From contig JAIWNO010000196.1 in NCBI GenBank assembly GCA_020216785.1, positions 1 to 10,000 on the forward strand: 10,000 bases of DNA, given 5' to 3'. Source of the stretch: Desulfomonile sp. (GTDB lineage Bacteria > Desulfobacterota > Desulfomonilia > Desulfomonilales > Desulfomonilaceae). Under the pieces are notes generated by a model. It saw only the letters and a list, made by a program, of their open reading frames with translations. It searched no databases and had not been told where the DNA came from. The first letter of the stretch is position 1, and each line of letters begins with the position of its first letter. Shown here in pieces: positions 6,944-10,000 of this stretch. A program made the position numbers and the translations under genes.

Positions 6944-7024
6944 GAACCATCCATACAACCCGAGCACCCATGTCACTTTCAAAAAACGACTTCATTCGCC
7001 ATCGCTGTTTTTTCGCCTCTGATC

Positions 7025-7053
7025 TTGACTTAATAATTGGTGAACCATAAAAT
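7025..7053 (+). promoter_or_regulatory. Strong sigma70-type promoter upstream of the K/A-rich gene
   Basis: TTGACT (7025-7030) and TAAAAT (7048-7053) are each five of six to consensus and separated by exactly 17 nt, in an A/T-rich island that stands out from the GC-rich surroundings. The start of transcription would fall near 7060, leaving a leader of about 35 nt ahead of the ATG at 7095. It probably drives the 7095-8950 gene set. Confidence 0.7.
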
Positions 7054-7094
7054 TAAATGCTTTACTGCCCAAGGCATTCCCCGTGAGGTGATCT

Positions 7095-7469
7095 ATGGGA
7101 TCGAAAAGTCGCGAAACCAGAGAACAACAGATGGCCAGATTCAGAAGACTGGCCGAATCTCGCACGAGCCTCCTTAAGGAACAGGGCCTCAACGAGCGAT
7201 CTATCGCCAAGGACTCGAAACTCCGCTCTCTCAGTGCCAAGATTAAGCAGGTCAGGGACGCCATTGGCCGGTTGAACTTCCTCGCTGCCCAGACACAGGA
7301 GCTTAAGGACCGGAAAGAGCAGGCCAAAGCGGCGGCGGCAGCAGCTCGGGCCGGAGGCGCTGTAGAAAAGAAGAAAAAGAAAGCCGTGGAGGAAAAGCCT
7401 CAAGCGCCTGCCGCGAAAAGGAAGGGCGCCAAGAAGGGTGGCGAAAAGGCCAAGCAACAGAAGAAGTGA
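7095..7469 (+). CDS. Lysine/alanine-rich basic protein of unknown function
   Basis: I do not recognise this protein. It has 124 aa in two parts. Residues 1-75 are charged and probably helical or coiled coil (RLAESRTSLLKEQ, KLRSLSAKIKQVRDAI). Residues 76-124 are a low-complexity tail of K, A, G and E with a KKKKK run at 92-96 and repeated AKR/AKK steps, strongly basic. There is no signal peptide and no membrane segment. Such H1-like tails are known from nucleic-acid-binding or ribosome-associated proteins, so DNA or RNA binding is a fair inference, but no fold is visible. The ATG is preceded by GAGGTGA (7085-7091), a near-ideal but close ribosome site, and by the strongest promoter in the window. 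The next gene starts 54 bp downstream, so an operon with the M50 protease and scpA is likely. Confidence 0.78.
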   Translation: MGSKSRETREQQMARFRRLAESRTSLLKEQGLNERSIAKDSKLRSLSAKIKQVRDAIGRLNFLAAQTQELKDRKEQAKAAAAAARAGGAVEKKKKKAVEEKPQAPAAKRKGAKKGGEKAKQQKK

Positions 7470-7523
7470 TCTTTACCCGGGTCGGCGCAACGATGCGCGA
7501 GAGCCACACGCTGATGGAGAGCA

Positions 7524-8183
7524 ATGTTCGACGCACCCATAGCCGAGACCGTCCAAAGAATCGCACTCGTGGTGCCTGGATTTCTTCTGGCTATTACAGT
7601 CCACGAGTTCACTCATGGATACGTGGCCCTTCGACTTGGCGATCCCACGGCGAAAGCCGCCGGACGCCTTACCTTCAACCCGCTGACCCACCTTGATCCA
7701 ATCGGCACGGTTTTTCTGGTGCTCACCCAAATCATTGGCTGGGCAAAGCCCGTACCAGTGGACCCCCGCTACTTTCGCAATCCTCGCACCGACATGATGT
7801 GGGTGAGCTTGGGAGGACCCGCAGCGAACATGGTCACTGCTGTGGTGGTAGCGGGAGTGCTGCACGCGATCCTGTTCGTGGTGCGTGGATTGGTCTTGGG
7901 ACAGACAGGGTTCTTCTTTCTGTGGCCGATTGTCCAGATCCTCCAATACGCGGTACTCATCAATGTGGCGCTCGCGATCTTCAACTTGGTGCCCATACCG
8001 CCGTTGGACGGTTCAAAGATCCTCGCAGGACTCCTTCCCGATGAGATGGCATATCAAATGGACCGCCTGGAGCCTTACGGCTTTATCATCCTCGTTCTCT
8101 TGTTCTTCACGAGAGTCATTGACTATGTCATCATCCCTCCGATCAGACTTATAGCGGGCTTGCTATTGAAGGGCTTCGGTTGA
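7524..8183 (+). CDS. M50-family (site-2 protease type) membrane metalloprotease
   Basis: This is an integral-membrane zinc protease of the YwhC/Rip-like short M50 branch, which cleaves substrates within the membrane. The 219-aa protein has the zinc and catalytic motif HEFTHGYVA at 27-35 inside the first membrane segment. The family motif GRLTFNPLTHLDPIG lies at 47-61, a GGPAAN turn at 97-102 and the second zinc motif NLVPIPPLDG at 154-163, with D162 as third ligand. Hydrophobic segments cover about 12-33, 59-72, 93-122, 130-160 and 185-214. There is no PDZ domain, so it is not RseP. The ATG has GGAG at 7516-7519. The stop overlaps an in-frame TTG that could start scpA. In many genomes this protease precedes scpA, often with trpS between; trpS is absent here. 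The natural substrate is unknown. Confidence 0.92.
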   Translation: MFDAPIAETVQRIALVVPGFLLAITVHEFTHGYVALRLGDPTAKAAGRLTFNPLTHLDPIGTVFLVLTQIIGWAKPVPVDPRYFRNPRTDMMWVSLGGPAANMVTAVVVAGVLHAILFVVRGLVLGQTGFFFLWPIVQILQYAVLINVALAIFNLVPIPPLDGSKILAGLLPDEMAYQMDRLEPYGFIILVLLFFTRVIDYVIIPPIRLIAGLLLKGFG

Positions 8184-8188
8184 CGCTC

Positions 8189-8950
8189 ATGCAGTACGAG
8201 GTGAAGCTGGACATATTCGAGGGGCCGCTGGACCTGCTCCTCCACCTCATTCATCGCAATGAGGTGAGCATCACCGACATACCCATCGCCCTGATAACCC
8301 GGCAATACCTCGAAACGATTGAACTGATGAAGTCGCTGAACTTGGACGTCGCCGGTGAGTACCTCGTGATGGCGTCATATCTGACCCACATCAAGTCACA
8401 AATGCTTCTGCCGGTGCCAGAGGAAGAAGAGGGGGAGAAGCCCGGCGAGGACCCCCGCGCCGAATTGGTGGCTCACCTGCTCGAATACCAACGCTACAAG
8501 GAAGCTGCGGAGAATTTGGCGGCCCGACCGGTGCTCGATCGGGACGTGTTCACTCGAGATGACACGGAGTCGGACATTGGAGCGTCGCCGGACATGCGGC
8601 CGCTTGATGTGAGCCTCACGGACCTTCTTCTTGCGTTCCGCGATGTACTGGCGCGCACTTCGCGGCGAGACCTTCTGGAGATCGAACCCGATCGTCTATC
8701 CATCAGAGACAAAATCCACGAAATCCTTTCCCGTCTTAAGGACGCTGACTGCATTACCTTTCAGTCGCTTTTCGCAGAGCAAGCAGATCGTCACGACCTC
8801 CTGGTCACATTTCTCGCTCTCCTGGAGGTCGTGAAGCTCAGACTGGTCAGAGTACATCAGGACAAACCGTTCGGTACCATACTCGTGTCGCGTAGGGTCC
8901 CGCTCGAAACCGATCCGTCCGTCGGCCCTGACGCTCTAGATCTCCTCTAA
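8189..8950 (+). CDS. scpA: Segregation and condensation protein A (kleisin)
   Basis: ScpA is the kleisin that bridges the two Smc heads and recruits ScpB, forming the bacterial condensin for chromosome segregation. The 253-aa protein begins with the diagnostic YEVKLDIFEGPLDLLLHLI at 3-21, the Smc-neck-binding N-terminal helices. These continue through SYLTHIKSQMLLP at 63-75 and an acidic linker (PEEEEGEKPGEDP). The C-terminal winged helix ends with the FLALLEVVKLRLVRV-type helix and a PFGTILV strand. Length matches the family. The ATG at 8189 is 5 nt after the protease stop; a TTG at 8180 overlapping that stop (TTGA), with AAGGG at 8169-8173, would add three residues. scpB, usually next, is not here: the convergent ferredoxin gene follows, and their coding ends overlap by 15 bp. 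Confidence 0.95.
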   Translation: MQYEVKLDIFEGPLDLLLHLIHRNEVSITDIPIALITRQYLETIELMKSLNLDVAGEYLVMASYLTHIKSQMLLPVPEEEEGEKPGEDPRAELVAHLLEYQRYKEAAENLAARPVLDRDVFTRDDTESDIGASPDMRPLDVSLTDLLLAFRDVLARTSRRDLLEIEPDRLSIRDKIHEILSRLKDADCITFQSLFAEQADRHDLLVTFLALLEVVKLRLVRVHQDKPFGTILVSRRVPLETDPSVGPDALDLL

Positions 8951-9121
8951 GGTAATAGCATCCTCGGGACACACCGCGATGCACGACTCACAGCCGATGC
9001 AGTCCGCGGGATTGGCGACAGTTGTTTCCTTTTCGTCCTTCTCGAACACCTTGGTCGGACAGATGTGGATGCATTCGTCGCATTGTTTGCATTTCTTGGG
9101 ACTGATTCTCGGGAAAAACAT
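8936..9121 (-). CDS. 2[4Fe-4S] ferredoxin
   Basis: The 61-aa protein is a small bacterial-type ferredoxin that carries electrons between cytosolic oxidoreductases. Two CxxCxxCxxxCP motifs bind two [4Fe-4S] clusters: C11, C14, C17, C21 and C41, C44, C47, C51, each followed by proline. The layout is clostridial-like, with a charged insert (about 26-35) between the clusters. The ATG has GAGG at 9129-9132 with 7-nt spacing. The last 15 bp, including the TAG, lie inside the 3' end of scpA on the other strand, so the two mRNAs are complementary at their ends. No dedicated redox partner is nearby, so the pathway served cannot be named. Confidence 0.93.
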   Translation of the reverse strand: MFFPRISPKKCKQCDECIHICPTKVFEKDEKETTVANPADCIGCESCIAVCPEDAITLEEI

Positions 9122-9559
9122 CGTATAACCTCATGAGCGCGGGTAACTGTCGCCTGTTTTGCGCGCGTTTCGGATTCGGCGAGCGTCTGCGGTTGCTCGC
9201 TGCGGGGATGCGATTTCGAAAACAACTGATCTGCGGCCACCTCAGATATGTATGTGCATCAGGCGGTCCGAATGCAACAAGGGTCACGCGCAGAGTTCGT
9301 CATCTCCTGCGGCAAGGCCAAGACCAGGTAGATGCTACCACATTTCAGCTCGCCGGGCACTTTCTGATTCCGTGATACAGCGAATGTCTTCCCACAGCGA
9401 TCCTCTCGGAGCCACTCGGTGGTGCTTCCGCGAATGCATTGACAATAAGCCTCACCGGGTGTTAGGGTTACATTTGGAATAGTAGACAATCCTCATCGGT
9501 CTATTGGGTCTTCACACCCGGCCGGTTCCAACGGTCGTTCCTTATTCCCGGAGGTTCGA
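9122..9559. other. 438-bp gene-free gap between ferredoxin and BFN genes
   Basis: No convincing gene is visible; the open frames here have no motif and no good ribosome site. The left end holds the ferredoxin leader (minus strand) and an inverted repeat, GCGAGC/GCTCGC, at 9179-9200. An imperfect hairpin, GGAGCCAC with its partner to 9429, lies at 9408-9429. The right end holds a promoter and a leader for the gene at 9560. An unannotated small RNA could fit in the space, but nothing shows one. Confidence 0.4.
9439..9468 (+). promoter_or_regulatory. Possible promoter for BFN-family gene
   Basis: TTGACA at 9439-9444 is followed after 18 nt by TAGGGT at 9463-9468, which has TG one base upstream (TGtTAGGGT, an extended -10). 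The -10 hexamer is poor but the TG and the perfect -35 compensate. Transcription would start about 85 nt before the ATG at 9560. Confidence 0.4.
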
Positions 9560-10000
9560 ATGAAGCCTGCCAAGAAATTCAACGAAATGACCATCGTCGC
9601 TATTGCTTCGGACCAACGGAACATGCAACCGGTTGTGATACTGAAGGAAAAGAACGGCGACCGCGAGCTGTACATCTGGATTGGGCCTATGGAAGCCATG
9701 GCGCTCCAGCGTGCTATGAACAAGGAGATCTTCCAAAGGCCGCTTACTCATGAATTGCTTAGGAATATCATGGAGAAGAGTGGACTGGTCCTCGAACACA
9801 TCGAGATCGACGATCTGCGCGACCATACCTATTACGCAACCATCTATATGAAATCGCCCGATCAGCAGCTCCTCACGGTCGACGCCCGGCCGTCCGATTC
9901 GCTTGTGCTGGCGACCTGGGGTGGGGTCCCGATCTTTGTCAGTGAGGATGTCATCGAGGGCATGGCCGAGGAGAAGCCCGACGAATCCCCCGGTCGCAAG
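9560..10000 (+). CDS. BFN/DUF151 bifunctional nuclease family protein (3' end outside window)
   Basis: The frame is open from the ATG at 9560 to the window end, giving 147 residues without a stop. GGAGG at 9550-9554 with 5-nt spacing fixes the start. The BFN (DUF151) fold is recognised by YIWIGPMEAMAL at 38-49, RPLTHELL at 60-67, the YYATIYM strand at 91-97 and the signature DARPSDSLVLA at 108-118. Family members are small cytosolic proteins; some have been reported with DNase and RNase activity, and the biological role is mostly unclear. The visible part already covers the whole core domain, and the last residues (EEKPDESPGRK) look like a charged tail, so the end is probably close. Some bacterial homologues carry a C-terminal UVR domain, which cannot be judged here. 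Confidence 0.88.
   Translation, partial: MKPAKKFNEMTIVAIASDQRNMQPVVILKEKNGDRELYIWIGPMEAMALQRAMNKEIFQRPLTHELLRNIMEKSGLVLEHIEIDDLRDHTYYATIYMKSPDQQLLTVDARPSDSLVLATWGGVPIFVSEDVIEGMAEEKPDESPGRK

Noticed and set aside
6981..7013. AAAAAAC ... GTTTTTT inverted repeat
   Set aside because: The arms are A/T homopolymers 19 nt apart with no stable GC stem between them; more likely chance.
7473..7946. 157-codon minus-strand open frame
   Set aside because: It is antisense to the M50 protease gene; histidine-rich content is a by-product of the other strand.
9133..9375. 80-codon plus-strand frame in the gap
   Set aside because: No ribosome site, no motif and arginine-rich random-looking composition.
1..10000. 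CRISPR array, insertion sequence or defence system
   Set aside because: No regularly spaced repeats, transposase motifs, terminal inverted repeats or defence-gene signatures were found.

Overview
The window is an ordinary bacterial chromosomal segment with high GC and tightly packed genes. I see no mobile element, no CRISPR array and no clear foreign island. The mix of an NtrY-type transmembrane sensor kinase, a SixA-type phosphatase, a BFN/DUF151 protein, a small 2[4Fe-4S] ferredoxin and a CCA-encoding tRNA-Gln fits a Gram-negative-type bacterium. Nitrospirota or a neighbouring phylum is my guess from protein flavour, not a demonstrated placement.

Left part (about 1-5311, all on the minus strand). 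Reading in the direction of transcription from 5311: a small zincin-type metallopeptidase overlaps by 4 bp (GTGA) with a 743-aa NtrY-like sensor histidine kinase. Eleven bases after the kinase comes a TsaC/YrdC threonylcarbamoyl-AMP synthase. Next is tRNA-Gln(CTG) with its own good sigma70-type promoter. Last are two 127-aa paralogues of unknown function (about 72 % identical, possibly STAS/SpoIIAA-like) that sit on either side of a sixA-like phosphohistidine phosphatase. The first ~330 bases hold no convincing gene.

Middle (5312-6868, plus strand). A short divergent intergenic region with a TTGACA box leads into peptidyl-tRNA hydrolase (pth). A SAM-dependent methyltransferase follows, preceded by an extended -10 element and followed by a perfect 12-bp hairpin that is probably a terminator.

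Right part (6869-10000). A structured intergenic stretch ends in the best promoter of the window (TTGACT-N17-TAAAAT). This drives an apparent operon of a lysine/alanine-rich basic protein, an M50 (site-2 type) membrane metalloprotease and the condensin-associated kleisin ScpA. A minus-strand ferredoxin converges on scpA, and the two coding ends overlap by 15 bp. After a 438-bp gene-poor stretch, a BFN/DUF151 bifunctional-nuclease family gene starts at 9560 and runs off the window end.

Most genes are housekeeping: tRNA modification and recycling, chromosome segregation, electron transfer and envelope proteolysis. The less explained parts are the duplicated 127-aa family around sixA, the NtrY-like kinase that lacks a response-regulator neighbour and is coupled to a metallopeptidase, and the basic K/A-rich protein. 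I found no evidence of a clearly new multi-gene system.
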